Part shown: positions 42,538 to 52,283 of the stretch, piece after piece
How positions within the stretch are numbered: the stretch's first letter is position 1
How the letters are laid out: each line of letters starts with the position of its first letter
Source of the DNA: Prauserella flavalba
GTDB lineage: Bacteria > Actinomycetota > Actinomycetes > Mycobacteriales > Pseudonocardiaceae
Direction of reading: 5' to 3'
Assembly (NCBI RefSeq): GCF_003202235.1
Contig: NZ_MASU01000012.1
Location: 275,320 to 339,319, forward strand
DNA: 64,000 nucleotides
Made by a program: the position numbers and the translations under genes
The notes under the pieces: model-generated
Told to the model about the DNA's origin: nothing
What the model saw: the letters and a program-made list of their open reading frames with translations, nothing else
The model's database searches: none

Positions 42538-43491
42538 TCAAGTCTGCCGTTGCTGCTCGAAGCTCATGCGGCCGTAAGGGTGGCAGTTAACGCACAGGCA
42601 GTCGCAATCTTCGGGTTCAGGCACACCGACGGGTCGGACGGGGCGGCCAATCTTCATTCCCACAGTGCGTCGTGGGATCGGCCTTGGAAGAGGCAGCCAC
42701 GGCGTACCGGGTGCGCGCCACCAACGGCTGAGTCCTTCAAGTGTGTACACGAGTCCGACGAGCGGACCGCAGGGATCAGTCGGCTCGTACCACATCGGCA
42801 CGTCGTCCCGGTGCGGCGTTGTGCGGACCTCACCACTCGAAGGGTCTACCCACCCAAGGTGACCTCGGTTCAAGATCGTGACGAAGTTGGGCCACAGTTC
42901 GTGAGGGTTTCGCCCGGCCCAGTCACGAATCCGCTCAGCAATGAGACTCAAGCGCAGATCACTGTGGTAGGCGAAAACGCCACCACTGATCGGCACATAC
43001 GGAAACTCACGATCCCCGATGATCACCTGGAACGTGCCTTCGACATCACACCGCGCAGCGCGTTTGAGCTGGGCGAGGTGATCCAGGGAGGCAACCAGGC
43101 TCTTCGAATCCAAGGTGCTCTTGACCTCGATGGCTGCGTGCACGCTGCGTGGGACGATCAGTGCTCTGCCGTTTCGCAGGACGCGATGCGGCGGCACCTA
43201 TGAATCTGCGAACACAATGTCGTGCTGTTTGTGCGACGTACCATCCAAGTTCTGGACGGTTGCGCGCTGGATGATCGGGTAGCCACGAAAACGAGCCTGC
43301 AGCAGTTCCAACAGTGCTGCTTCCCGCTCTGACCGTGTGTCGTCTGGGTGAAGGTTTGCGCTGAGGTGGTACTCGTGGTCAAGCCGGACCACTTCTTCCA
43401 GCAAGGCGCGCCAGTCGCCTAGCGCTTCCAGCTCCTCTGACGACAGGTCGGTTTCCTGCTCCATGGCTCCCTCGGCTCCGCTCGAACTCAC
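42538..43491 (-). pseudogene. nuclease-like (DUF6602 type) gene split by an amber codon
   Basis: One frame of 318 codons is interrupted only by a TAG at 43198-43200. The upstream part ends HKQHDIVFADS and the downstream part begins with VPPHRVLRNGRA and soon reads RSVHAAIEVKSTLD. The spacing of the Asp in HDIV and the E-V-K in AIEVKS is that of a PD-(D/E)XK nuclease fold as found in DUF6602 proteins. The C-terminus contains CDCLCVNCH, possibly metal-binding. The split makes it probably inactive. Family naming is from memory. Confidence 0.6.
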
Positions 43492-43503
43492 CGTACCGGC
43501 GCA

Positions 43504-44460
43504 CTAGAGCCAAGGATCGACCGCAGGACGGCTCGCCGCGAGATAGTCGTCCCCGTTCCAGCGGTAGTTGCTGACCTGGACCGGCTGGCCGAAGGTCGGG
43601 GCGTGCACCATCTTGTCGGCGCCGATGTACAAGCCGACGTGGTGGACGTTGCCGGGTGTTCCGTAGAAGACCAGGTCGCCGGGGAGCAGCGGTTGGCCGG
43701 CGGGCACCAGTGGACCGGCGTTGTACTGGGTTTGCGCGGTGCGGGGCAGGTTGATGCCGGCGGCGTTGTAGGCGGCTTTGGTGAGGCCGGAGCAGTCGAA
43801 GCCGGCGTGTCCGCCGGCTGGTCCGTTGCCACCCCAGACGTAGGGCAGGCCGAGTTGGCCGCAGGCGAAGTTGATCGCCATGATCGCGGCCGGGTTGGGT
43901 GCCTGGATCTTGTTGCAGTCGCCGGTTCCGACGGTGGCGGTGCCGTAGCGTTTTGCTTGTGCCAGAACGCCGTTGACGTACTCCTCGGAGTGGTTGTAGG
44001 CGAACAGTGCCTTGCGGATGTCTTTCTGTGCTCCGGAATCGCACAGGTAGAACGCGGCGGCGTAGATGGCGTCGTGTGGGTTGTAGCGTGACGGTGGGTT
44101 GGCGCCTCCGGGCGGGATCGTGTGGCGTGTGATGACGCCGTCGAAGGTCGGTTTCAGGAACTGCATGGGGCCGCCGGCTCCCATGTGGTTCTCGCCTTCC
44201 TTGATGCCGTCGCCGGAGCCGCGGCCGTGTTTGGATTCGGCGTCGCCGATGGCGGCGAGGATTGTCCAGTCCAGCCCTGGGCACACGGTGGCTGCGGCTC
44301 GGTAGAGCGACAGGTAGTCGTTGGGGATCTCGGCGATCGCGGCCTGGCTCGGCTCGGTGCCACCGGTGCCGAACAGGGCACTGACGATGGCTTTGCCGAC
44401 ACCTCCGATGAGGATGGGGATGGCGATGATGGCCGCGACAGCGGCAACGGCGATCTTCAT
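43504..44460 (-). CDS. lytic transglycosylase-NlpC/P60 wall hydrolase of the conjugation system
   Basis: A 318-residue protein with an N-terminal membrane anchor (residues 3-30), a lysozyme-like domain (about 45-165, with ILAAIGDAESKHGRG holding the candidate Glu) and a C-terminal NlpC/P60 peptidase (about 185-318). The peptidase Cys is in GFDCSGLTKAAY and the His in NVHHVGLYIG. It would open the peptidoglycan for the transfer channel, the VirB1 role. It starts 3 nt after the replication-relaxation gene, at the end of the operon. Confidence 0.9.
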   Translation of the reverse strand: MKIAVAAVAAIIAIPILIGGVGKAIVSALFGTGGTEPSQAAIAEIPNDYLSLYRAAATVCPGLDWTILAAIGDAESKHGRGSGDGIKEGENHMGAGGPMQFLKPTFDGVITRHTIPPGGANPPSRYNPHDAIYAAAFYLCDSGAQKDIRKALFAYNHSEEYVNGVLAQAKRYGTATVGTGDCNKIQAPNPAAIMAINFACGQLGLPYVWGGNGPAGGHAGFDCSGLTKAAYNAAGINLPRTAQTQYNAGPLVPAGQPLLPGDLVFYGTPGNVHHVGLYIGADKMVHAPTFGQPVQVSNYRWNGDDYLAASRPAVDPWL

Positions 44461-44463
44461 GGG

Positions 44464-45507
44464 TCACCTCCGGAAGCGGCTGGTGGGGAGCGGTGGTGGA
44501 AGTGGGTCCGGTGCGGCCAGTTCCGTGGACGCCTGCTGGGCCTTGGCCGCGGTCGAGGACGGCGCCGTGGTGGGCGGGTCTGTGTGGGGCCAGAGCTGGG
44601 CGAGTTCGGCGAGCCGCAGCCGGCCCGGCCGTCGTGACGCCGGGCCGGTAATCGGCAGCCACCGGGCGACGGCGGGGTCGTTCTCGCTGGCCACACCCGC
44701 GACATCTGCAGCGCTGGTGGCTACAGGCACGAGCGCGGGCCGGTCCAACTGGGACAGTGCGTCGGCGAGCGCCCTGCGCGCGGTGGTTTCGCGGCGGTTG
44801 GTGGGCAGCCACACCAGGACGGGTGTGGTGATTCCTGTTGCGGTGGCGAGCTTTTCGTAGCCGTGCAGCTTGCGGCCGAGCTTGCCGAGGTCCTCGGTGC
44901 CGAAGTCGAATTCGAGGAAGAACTCGATTTGGTGGCCGTCTTCGCGCCAGCGGCCGTAGGCGTCGGGGCGGACCATGTCGCCGAAGAGCCGGCCGCAGCG
45001 CAGTTCGGACCACCACGCGGTCAGGCGTCCGCGGGCACCGGGCTCCCGGCTCAGTGCGACGAGGCTCGTGAAGAAGCCGTTGACGCCCACGGTGTGCGCG
45101 AGTCGCAGGGAGTGGGCGATGCCGATGGCGTCTTCGTGGCGATAGCCGAGTTGTTTGGGGTCGAGACCGTCCTCGTAGGCGAGCGCCACGGAGCCGGCGA
45201 TGTCGAGCACGTAGTGCATCGGGGCGGTGCCGGAGCTGACGAACGGCTGGAAGCGGTCGACGACGCGCCACTTGAACAGGTCGAGCAGGCGGTGGTTGGC
45301 CGCGCGCATGGTCGGGTAGCAGAGCTCGACGATCTGCTGGGTGGTGAAGACCTTGTGTTCGTTCAGCATCCGGGCCAGCCACCGGTCCCGGAGGGTGAGC
45401 CGCCCGGCGAGCTGGGCATGGTGCTCCCCGGTGGTGGCCGCCCGTGGTGTGGGGCGCTGGGGCATGTGCCCGCGCAATGCCCTCTGAGGCGTGGGATTCG
45501 AGATCAT
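44464..45507 (-). CDS. replication-relaxation family protein
   Basis: A 347-residue protein matching the replication-relaxation family of actinobacterial plasmids and ICEs (RWLARMLNEHKVFTTQQIVEL with a winged-helix look, then FFLEFDFGTEDL). The ATG at 45507 has GGAGGT 9 nt upstream; an earlier in-frame start lacks one. Members are thought to help plasmid replication or DNA processing, but the mechanism is not established. It has no HUH or Tyr-relaxase motif that I can see. It sits between the coupling ATPase and the wall hydrolase. Confidence 0.8.
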   Translation of the reverse strand: MISNPTPQRALRGHMPQRPTPRAATTGEHHAQLAGRLTLRDRWLARMLNEHKVFTTQQIVELCYPTMRAANHRLLDLFKWRVVDRFQPFVSSGTAPMHYVLDIAGSVALAYEDGLDPKQLGYRHEDAIGIAHSLRLAHTVGVNGFFTSLVALSREPGARGRLTAWWSELRCGRLFGDMVRPDAYGRWREDGHQIEFFLEFDFGTEDLGKLGRKLHGYEKLATATGITTPVLVWLPTNRRETTARRALADALSQLDRPALVPVATSAADVAGVASENDPAVARWLPITGPASRRPGRLRLAELAQLWPHTDPPTTAPSSTAAKAQQASTELAAPDPLPPPLPTSRFRR

Positions 45508-45633
45508 GGGTAGGCACCTCCCAGGCGTTGGCCGGAATGGGGAAGGCGAAGGGCAACGCATGCGGGCATCACCGGAGCGGACGTGCGCAGTCAGTGAGCC
45601 CGCATGCGTTGCGGGAAAACGGGATTCGGCGAG

Positions 45634-48177
45634 TCAGGCCGCGCGGCGCGGGTCCACAGTGGGCTGATCCGCGTGGCGCGTTGCGGCGTCGGCGTCGGTG
45701 ACGGGCGGGCGCGTGTTGACCCTGGCAGCTTTGCGGATCGCCTTGGCGCGTCCGGGAATCGCGGGCGGAAGCTTCTCGGTCACCGCGGTGAACGGCGGTG
45801 CTTCCTCGCCACCCAGGACGAGCCGGGCGGCGACGTGGTAAACGCCGAGGTTGGACAGGTCGTGATCAGAAAGCCGCGGCATGGTGTGCCGCGAGAGTCG
45901 TTTCGCGTCCTCGGGGCTGGCGTTGAAGAAGATCTTGCTGCGGGCGTTGGTGCTGATGCCCTCTTCGAGCTCCTTCGGTAGCTGCCCGAGGTACTGGTGC
46001 GCCAACGCCATGGAGAGCCGGTAACCACGGGCTTCGGCGAGCATGTCCTCCAACGGATAGGCCAAGTTCAAGAAGTTGTGGCACTCGTCCACGTACAGCC
46101 CACAGTCGCGGCGTTGACGCTGCGGGACGCGGGCCCGGCGGGTGGCCGCTTGCCAAGTGCGGGCCACGACGATGGAGCCGACCAATCGCGCGGTTTCCAT
46201 CCCCAGCGCGTCGCGAGCGATGCGCACCAGGCAGATCCCGCCGGTGTTGAGCACCTCGTCCATGTCCATAGTGGACGTTCCACCGGCGATGGCGGCGCGG
46301 ACGAACGGGCGCAGCAGGAAGCCGCGGATTTTGTTCATCAGCGGCGCGATCACTTGTGCGCGGCTGGCTTCGGACAGGTCGTCGTACCAGGACCAGAAGC
46401 CCTTGAGGACCTCGTCGTCGATCTGGTCGCAGGCTCGTTGCCGGAACGCCGGCACGGTGAGCAGCTTGGGCAGGTCGACCAGGGTCGGCGTGCCGGGCAT
46501 CGCGGTCAGCGTGAGCAGCCCGGCGCGGAGGATGTCGTCAGTGCGCGGCCCCCACGAGGAGGCGTAGATCCGGGAGAAGATGCTGACGAGGTTGTCGACC
46601 GCGCGGGCCTTGTCAGCTCCCTCCAACGGGTTGAGCACCGGCGGGCGGGCTCGGGAGTCGGCGTCGAACAGCACGACTTTCTCGCCCAGTTCCTCGGGCA
46701 GGCGCATGAGGATGTCGCTGACCAGGTCGCCCTTCGGGTCGACCACGACGACACCGCGGCCGGCCTCGGCGTCGGCCAGGATCATCCGGGCCATCAGCTC
46801 GGACTTGCCTGAGCCGGTGGCGCCGAGGATGTGCAGGTGGTGGCGGGCGTCGGCGACGTGCAGGCCGACCGGGCGAGAGTGCCCGGAGTCCGACAGCCCC
46901 AGGGGCTTGATCTGCTCGCCGATCGTGGCGATGCCCGGCGGGGGCGGCACAGCTTTCGCGCCGGCCCGCTGCAGGCCGGGTGTGGACTCGTCGATCGGCA
47001 GGTGCGCGATCGCGGCCAGCTCCGGGATCGACAGCAGGTCGCCCTTGCCCAGGCGGCGTTCGGCCAACACGGCAACCGGGTCGCGGCGGATCCGAACCCG
47101 GCGGTAGTAGTTGTGCTCGGAGTAGGCGGCGAACGCCGAGGCGATCGCGTGCCCGCGGCCCCGCAGCACCTCCCGCACCGCCTGGACCTCGCCCGAGGTG
47201 ACGTCCTCGGGCACGGTGGTGGCCACGGCGTAGCGGATGCGGGTCTCGAACTGGTTCGCCCGCAGCTTCTCCACGACCGCGCGGTCCTGGGCGGCGTACT
47301 CCAGGCTGGTCTGCCGATCCAGGCCCGGTGTCCGCGTGCTGGTCGACCGCTTCGGGGTCTTGCCCGGCGTGATGGCGTCGAGCAGCCGGCCGACCAGGTG
47401 GACCGACCCGCCCGCGTGCACCCGCCGCGCCGCGCGCCGGGCTTTGGTCACCCGGTGGCCGGCGACGGGGCGGGCGAGGATCTGCACGCAAGCCCGCTCG
47501 TGCGGGCCGAGCCCGACCGGCGCGCCGAGCATCGCCCGGATCGGGTCGGCCGGGTGCTCGGTGCGGATCGGCAGCGCCTCCGAGCGGGCCAACCGCAGTT
47601 CACCGCCGGCCGCTTCGACGCGCCGGCCCGCTGCCGCCGTGGTCGGGATCGGCGGCTTGGCGAGGGTGGTGCGGGTGTGCGCGCCGGGCCAGGCGGCCTC
47701 GATCGCGCGCTCGACCATGCCGGGCGGCACCAGGCCGGGCACCCACAGGCGGATCTGCACACCGTCGTCGGTGAACGTCAGCTCGAAGGCCAGGTGCGGC
47801 TGCCCGCCGAAGCGGCGCAGCCAACCGGGACGCAGCAAGCCGACGAGGTTGGACCACACGGTGATCGCGCCCGTGGGGTCGACCGTCGGTGGCGCGAGCA
47901 CGGTGACCAGGCGGGCATCGGTGGCCAGGCGCTGGTGGTAGCGGCGGCGCCACCGGCGCCGCGCGACGACCGCGGCGGTGACGACGACCGCGAGCACCGG
48001 CCCGACGATCGGGCCCCACGTGAGGGCAAGGTCGCGCAGGTGCGCCAGCACGTTCTCGAAGGCGCCGAGCGGGTCACGCAGGTAGTCGCCGACCGGTGAC
48101 GCGAGCCCGTCCGCGGCCTGCTCGACCCGCGGAGGGACGAGGGCGGACAGGGGTGTGGCAGTGGTTGGCCAGGACAT
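45634..48177 (-). CDS. TraG/VirD4-like type IV coupling ATPase
   Basis: An 847-residue ATPase. A membrane helix lies near residues 50-70 (WGPIVGPVLAVVVTAAVVA), Walker A is HILGATGSGKSE near residue 448 and Walker B is LYVDECHNF near residue 696. The C-terminal part has the GVYHVAARLVLGG region seen in actinobacterial relatives. The ATG at 48177 has GGGAGGT 5 nt upstream; the Arg-rich in-frame extension overlaps the GP88 gene. It would deliver DNA to the transfer channel. Confidence 0.9.
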   Translation of the reverse strand: MSWPTTATPLSALVPPRVEQAADGLASPVGDYLRDPLGAFENVLAHLRDLALTWGPIVGPVLAVVVTAAVVARRRWRRRYHQRLATDARLVTVLAPPTVDPTGAITVWSNLVGLLRPGWLRRFGGQPHLAFELTFTDDGVQIRLWVPGLVPPGMVERAIEAAWPGAHTRTTLAKPPIPTTAAAGRRVEAAGGELRLARSEALPIRTEHPADPIRAMLGAPVGLGPHERACVQILARPVAGHRVTKARRAARRVHAGGSVHLVGRLLDAITPGKTPKRSTSTRTPGLDRQTSLEYAAQDRAVVEKLRANQFETRIRYAVATTVPEDVTSGEVQAVREVLRGRGHAIASAFAAYSEHNYYRRVRIRRDPVAVLAERRLGKGDLLSIPELAAIAHLPIDESTPGLQRAGAKAVPPPPGIATIGEQIKPLGLSDSGHSRPVGLHVADARHHLHILGATGSGKSELMARMILADAEAGRGVVVVDPKGDLVSDILMRLPEELGEKVVLFDADSRARPPVLNPLEGADKARAVDNLVSIFSRIYASSWGPRTDDILRAGLLTLTAMPGTPTLVDLPKLLTVPAFRQRACDQIDDEVLKGFWSWYDDLSEASRAQVIAPLMNKIRGFLLRPFVRAAIAGGTSTMDMDEVLNTGGICLVRIARDALGMETARLVGSIVVARTWQAATRRARVPQRQRRDCGLYVDECHNFLNLAYPLEDMLAEARGYRLSMALAHQYLGQLPKELEEGISTNARSKIFFNASPEDAKRLSRHTMPRLSDHDLSNLGVYHVAARLVLGGEEAPPFTAVTEKLPPAIPGRAKAIRKAARVNTRPPVTDADAATRHADQPTVDPRRAA

Positions 48178-48226
48178 CGGGAACCTCCCCACGCAAAGCG
48201 GTCGACGGGACGGGCGCGAGCTGCGG

Positions 48227-49072
48227 TCACGCAGCGCGTGGCTGGTCGGCCTGCGTCGTGCTGGCCTCGGCCGTGGGCTGCTGGCTCTGGTCGGGACGGG
48301 TGTTGTCGACGACGAGCCGCAGGTGCCGGCGGCCTCGGCGGGCGGCGCGGTCGGCGTCGACCTCGGCTTGCCACTCGGAGAACCGGCGCCCGGCCAGCCG
48401 CTTGAGATAGGTGGGAATGCGGTTGGCCGGCACACCGACCAGCCGCGGGCCCAGGACCGCGAGCAGGTCGCTGGCTTCCTGCGAGGCCCAGCCCGCCTCG
48501 GCGATCGCGGACTCGTCGGGAAACACATCCGCGACCCGATCGACGGCAGGATTCAGCGCGACATCCTGTGTCCCGCCATACGAGTAGACCCACAGGAAAT
48601 TCGGCGGCGGGTCAGGCTCGACCAGCGTCCGGAACCGGGACACCTCTTTGGTGTAGGCGTAGAAATTCGTGTCAGGTCGAACCCGGCAAATATCCAGCCA
48701 TGCCTGAAGATAGGAGTCGGAAAAGAAATCACCGCTGTCGTGAATTCTGATCCACGCGCCGCAGAACTTGGCCGCGCCGAGTTCGGCGACCATCGCGGCC
48801 TGCCAGCCGGCCAGATCGTCGAGGACGTACATCAGGTTCGCCTGGTGCTTGGCGCGGACGACCGGCCAGGTGTAGGTGCCGTGCCGCGCGTAGCACGCCT
48901 GAGCGCAGATTCCAGCGCTGAGACAGGTGTTATAGGTACGACCATCGGGCAGTCGCCCGGCCCAGGCCGGCAGCGACCAGTTCCACACGCCGATCTGACG
49001 CATCTCGCTGTTTTGCGTCAGCAGCCGAGCGGGCCGGCGAACAGTGGCGGAAATGGGCAATGACGTAGACAT
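48227..49072 (-). CDS. GP88-family protein
   Basis: A 281-residue protein of the family named after mycobacteriophage gene product 88. Three cysteines, Cys50, Cys56 and Cys60 (CLSAGICAQACYARHG), head the conserved region, followed by IHDSGDFFSDSYLQAW and FYAYTKEVSRF. The cysteine cluster is reminiscent of metal- or Fe-S-binding sites. The tail after residue 225 is charged and low complexity. The biochemical function is not known to me. It lies inside the transfer operon between the VirB4 (56-nt gap) and coupling ATPase (49-nt gap) genes, which is unexpected. Confidence 0.75.
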   Translation of the reverse strand: MSTSLPISATVRRPARLLTQNSEMRQIGVWNWSLPAWAGRLPDGRTYNTCLSAGICAQACYARHGTYTWPVVRAKHQANLMYVLDDLAGWQAAMVAELGAAKFCGAWIRIHDSGDFFSDSYLQAWLDICRVRPDTNFYAYTKEVSRFRTLVEPDPPPNFLWVYSYGGTQDVALNPAVDRVADVFPDESAIAEAGWASQEASDLLAVLGPRLVGVPANRIPTYLKRLAGRRFSEWQAEVDADRAARRGRRHLRLVVDNTRPDQSQQPTAEASTTQADQPRAA

Positions 49073-49128
49073 GGGTATCCCCTAGGTGCGATTCGATGTG
49101 AACGGATTAGCGCTTGCGAGCGAGGCGG

Positions 49129-51039
49129 TCAGGCGGCGTCGAGTTCGATCTGCGACGCGTCGCCGTCGTCGAACGAGTCCGCAATTCCTGCGGTATCGTC
49201 CGCGCCGAGTTCGACGAAGGAGTTCTCGATTCCCGACGAGGCGTCGGAATACCCGGCGATTTCCGCGGGGTTGGACGTGACCAACTCGTGCTCGACCGGC
49301 GAGGCGATGGACTGGAACGCCACCCGCTGCGTCCCGGTGCTGAGCAGACCTTGGCCGCGGTCGGCGGAGAGCAGGAACTGGCGCTCGCCGAGCGAGAGGT
49401 CGAAGGTGCGGGTGATCTCGTCGATCGCCTGGGAGGCTTGCCGCAGCAGGATCTGCGTGGCTGCGTTCGCGACGACGGCTTTGCCGAGGTCCGAACCCAG
49501 CACGTCCGCGGTGTCCTGGGTGGCGACCGTGAGGCCGGCCCACTGCTTGCGGCTCGCCTTGGCCATCCGGAACAAGAACTCGGCACCGGCGGGCTCCTTC
49601 ATCAGCAACCACGCCTCATCGACCACGACCAGCCTGGGCTTGCGGATGGCCGGGTTGGAGACCTGCCGCCACACCGCATCCAGGGTGAGCAGCGTGCCGA
49701 TGGGCTTGAGTTCGTCGGCGAGATCGCGGAGCGAGAACACCACCAGGTGCCCTTCGGGGCGTGTCGAGGTCGGGCCGGAGAACAGGCCGGAGAACGCGCC
49801 GGTGACGTACGGGTGCAGCCGCGCCGCGAGCTCCACCCCGGCGGGATCTCCGGCGTCGGCAAGGACCTCGGCGAGGTCGGCCAGCAGCGGAGCCGGGCGG
49901 GTCCAGGTCCGCGGATCCGAGGTGATCCCGGCGCGCTGATAGGTCGCGGTGATCGCCCGGTCCAGCGCCGCCCGTTCGGTCGCTTCGAGCTCAGCGCCGA
50001 GCAGTACCGCGATCACGGTGTGCAGGAACAGACTGCGTCGGATGAGCGCGTCGCGCGGCGCGGTGCGCCGGCCGTCCGGGCGGGTGTGGATCGGCAGGTC
50101 CATCGGGTTGAGCCGGACCTGCTCGGCGCCGAGGTGCACGTACGTCCCGCCGACCGCGGCGGCCAGCCGGGCGTATTCGTCCTCGGGGTCGATGACGTGG
50201 ATCTCGATCCCGCGGTACAGCGACCGCAGCAACTCCAGCTTCACCAGGTAGCTCTTGCCCGCGCCGGAGCGGCCGAGGATCACGCTGTTGTGGTTGTCCA
50301 GAGCGAACCGGTCGTGATGCACGAGGCCCTGGCTGCCGACGTTGAAGCCGTAGAGCACACCGCTGGGTGCACCGACCGAGGTCGGGTCCGGAGGCGGCAG
50401 GTCGGGCGAGGTGAACGGGAACGCCGCGGACAGCGCACTGGTGTCGAACGTCCTGCGCATGCCGACCAGATCGAGGCCCATGGGCAGGCTGGTGATCCAG
50501 CCCTGCAGGCTGCGGTACGTGGTCGGTTTGCAGTCCAGCAGCAGCGACGCCGCCAGCGACCGGATCGCCGCGACCTCATCGCCGAGGGCTTCCTCGGTGG
50601 GGGCGTGCACGGTCAGGTACAGCCCGAGCCGGTAGAGCTTGCCTTCGCCGCGAGCGACTCGGGCGGACAGGTCGTAGGCGTCCTCGGTGGCGGCTTCGAC
50701 GTGCGGGTCGATCAACCGTCCTTTCTCGCTCGTGTGCCGCCTGCCGGACTCCAGTTTCGACAGCTGCTTCTTGAGCCTGTTCGCGGCGGTGACCGGGTCG
50801 ATCGGCTCGATGTGCAGCGAGACGTCGACCCGTCCGGGGTAGGTCAGCAGCGGCTGCAACCAACCGGGGTGGACCTCGCGCGGGTAGCCGACGACGGCGA
50901 AGCTGGCGACCCATTCGCCGCCGACTTCCAGCGCGCGGGGGCGCACGGAGATGGCGTCCGGGGTGAACGCGCTGGCCCGCCCGAGCGGCGGCTGCATGGC
51001 CTGGGCCTTCCGGCCGTGGCGCTTGGCTGTGGTCTTCAT
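49129..51039 (-). CDS. VirB4/TraC-like conjugation ATPase
   Basis: A 636-residue ATPase that energises assembly of the transfer channel. Walker A is GRSGAGKS at residues 256-263, Walker B is RLVVVDEAWLLM, and the conserved VATQDTADVL follows. The N-terminal region before residue 230 matches the VirB4 N-domain pattern, and the acidic tail is variable. It starts in an ATGA overlap with the PrgI-like gene. Confidence 0.92.
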   Translation of the reverse strand: MKTTAKRHGRKAQAMQPPLGRASAFTPDAISVRPRALEVGGEWVASFAVVGYPREVHPGWLQPLLTYPGRVDVSLHIEPIDPVTAANRLKKQLSKLESGRRHTSEKGRLIDPHVEAATEDAYDLSARVARGEGKLYRLGLYLTVHAPTEEALGDEVAAIRSLAASLLLDCKPTTYRSLQGWITSLPMGLDLVGMRRTFDTSALSAAFPFTSPDLPPPDPTSVGAPSGVLYGFNVGSQGLVHHDRFALDNHNSVILGRSGAGKSYLVKLELLRSLYRGIEIHVIDPEDEYARLAAAVGGTYVHLGAEQVRLNPMDLPIHTRPDGRRTAPRDALIRRSLFLHTVIAVLLGAELEATERAALDRAITATYQRAGITSDPRTWTRPAPLLADLAEVLADAGDPAGVELAARLHPYVTGAFSGLFSGPTSTRPEGHLVVFSLRDLADELKPIGTLLTLDAVWRQVSNPAIRKPRLVVVDEAWLLMKEPAGAEFLFRMAKASRKQWAGLTVATQDTADVLGSDLGKAVVANAATQILLRQASQAIDEITRTFDLSLGERQFLLSADRGQGLLSTGTQRVAFQSIASPVEHELVTSNPAEIAGYSDASSGIENSFVELGADDTAGIADSFDDGDASQIELDAA

Positions 51040-52283
51040 CGGCGGTACCTCCCCGCGGAGTTGGCGTAGTCGTCGGGGTCCTCGGCGGTGTCGTCGAAGC
51101 CGTCGTCAGGGCCGTCGTCCCAGGCGTCCTCGGCCTCGCCGAACTCGCCGTCGGCAGGGAACGCTGCGCGGCCGAACGCACCTGCGTCCCAGCCCTCGTC
51201 TGGGGCGGTGGTGATGACTTCGTCCGAGCCGGCGAGACCGGAGTTCGGCGGGATCACGCTGTCGGGGTTGCAGGCTGCGGCGAGCACCGCGGTGGCCTGT
51301 CCGGCGTCCAGCGGGGTGACCACGATCCCCGACGGGGAGAGCAGCTCGACCGCCTCGCCGAGCCGGCGGACCAGCCGGGCTTCGGCCGCGCGCCGGGTGG
51401 CGTCGTCGACCAAGGCGGCCTGCTTGGCGGCCCGGCGTTTCGCCGTCAACGCGGCCAGCGGTGAGGCGCCGCCGAGCCCGTCGGCTGGCCCCGTGGTCAG
51501 CAGCGGCTCACGCAGGATCAGCAGCACCTGACGGCGCAACAGATCGGTGGCGCGGCCGAGCTGGTCGAGGTACTCGGCGTGCTCGCGCGCCGCCCGTTCC
51601 AGCGCCGGGTGCGGCAGACCGCCGGCCTGGTCGCGGAGCTCGGCGATCTGCCCGGATAGGTCCAGCCGTTCCGCCCGCACCAGCACCTGCACCGGTGCCG
51701 TCAAGCTGTGCAGGTAGCGCCCGAAGGAGGCGACGAGGGACTCCTGCTCGGCCGGAGTGCGCAGCCCGAAGTTGATCGTGGAGCAGACCGCGACCACGGC
51801 GACGCCGTCCTTGCCGAGGTCGATGACACCGGTGTCGGTGACCGCTTCGGCGGGTAGCCGCAGCGCGGCCGGCGAGACCGTCGATGCCGCGGCATCCGCG
51901 CCGCCCGCGCTGTCCTTCCGCTTGGCGCGGCCCGTGCTGCTGGTGTTCGCGACCTGGCTGCCCAGCCACTCGGGGACGGGCCGGATGCCTTCCGGCGCGG
52001 CCACCCGGTGCTGCGGGCTCAACCGCTGCCGCAGCGCGGCCAGCACCAACCGGTCGAGGGGAATGCCGTCGCGCTGCCCGAGCGCGAGGAACGCGGCGGT
52101 CACCCCGATCGGGATGGCGACGATGAGGAACGCCACCAGCGGCACGAACTCGCGGGTGAGCGTGTACGCCCCGTACAGCACGATCCCGGTGACGGCGAGG
52201 ATGAGCAGCTGCCGCGCGGTCAGCGGACCGATGACGCGGTCCTCGCGATCGACGTCGGCGGGAATCCTTACCGGCTGACTCAT
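51036..52283 (-). CDS. PrgI/VirB3-like membrane protein
   Basis: A 415-residue protein. The first 100 residues match PrgI-family proteins: RIPADVDREDRVIGPLTARQ followed by two membrane helices (QLLILAVTGIVLYGAY and VPLVAFLIVAIPIGVTAAF). The remaining 300 residues form a soluble domain with an acidic end (DDGPDDGFDDTAEDPDD). PrgI is the VirB3 counterpart in Gram-positive systems. It is joined by ATGA overlaps to both neighbouring genes. Confidence 0.88.
   Translation of the reverse strand: MSQPVRIPADVDREDRVIGPLTARQLLILAVTGIVLYGAYTLTREFVPLVAFLIVAIPIGVTAAFLALGQRDGIPLDRLVLAALRQRLSPQHRVAAPEGIRPVPEWLGSQVANTSSTGRAKRKDSAGGADAAASTVSPAALRLPAEAVTDTGVIDLGKDGVAVVAVCSTINFGLRTPAEQESLVASFGRYLHSLTAPVQVLVRAERLDLSGQIAELRDQAGGLPHPALERAAREHAEYLDQLGRATDLLRRQVLLILREPLLTTGPADGLGGASPLAALTAKRRAAKQAALVDDATRRAAEARLVRRLGEAVELLSPSGIVVTPLDAGQATAVLAAACNPDSVIPPNSGLAGSDEVITTAPDEGWDAGAFGRAAFPADGEFGEAEDAWDDGPDDGFDDTAEDPDDYANSAGRYRR

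Noticed and set aside
43379..45556. Minus-strand frame of 725 codons
   Set aside because: It overlaps both the replication-relaxation and NlpC/P60 genes in another frame and is almost all Arg, Pro and His.
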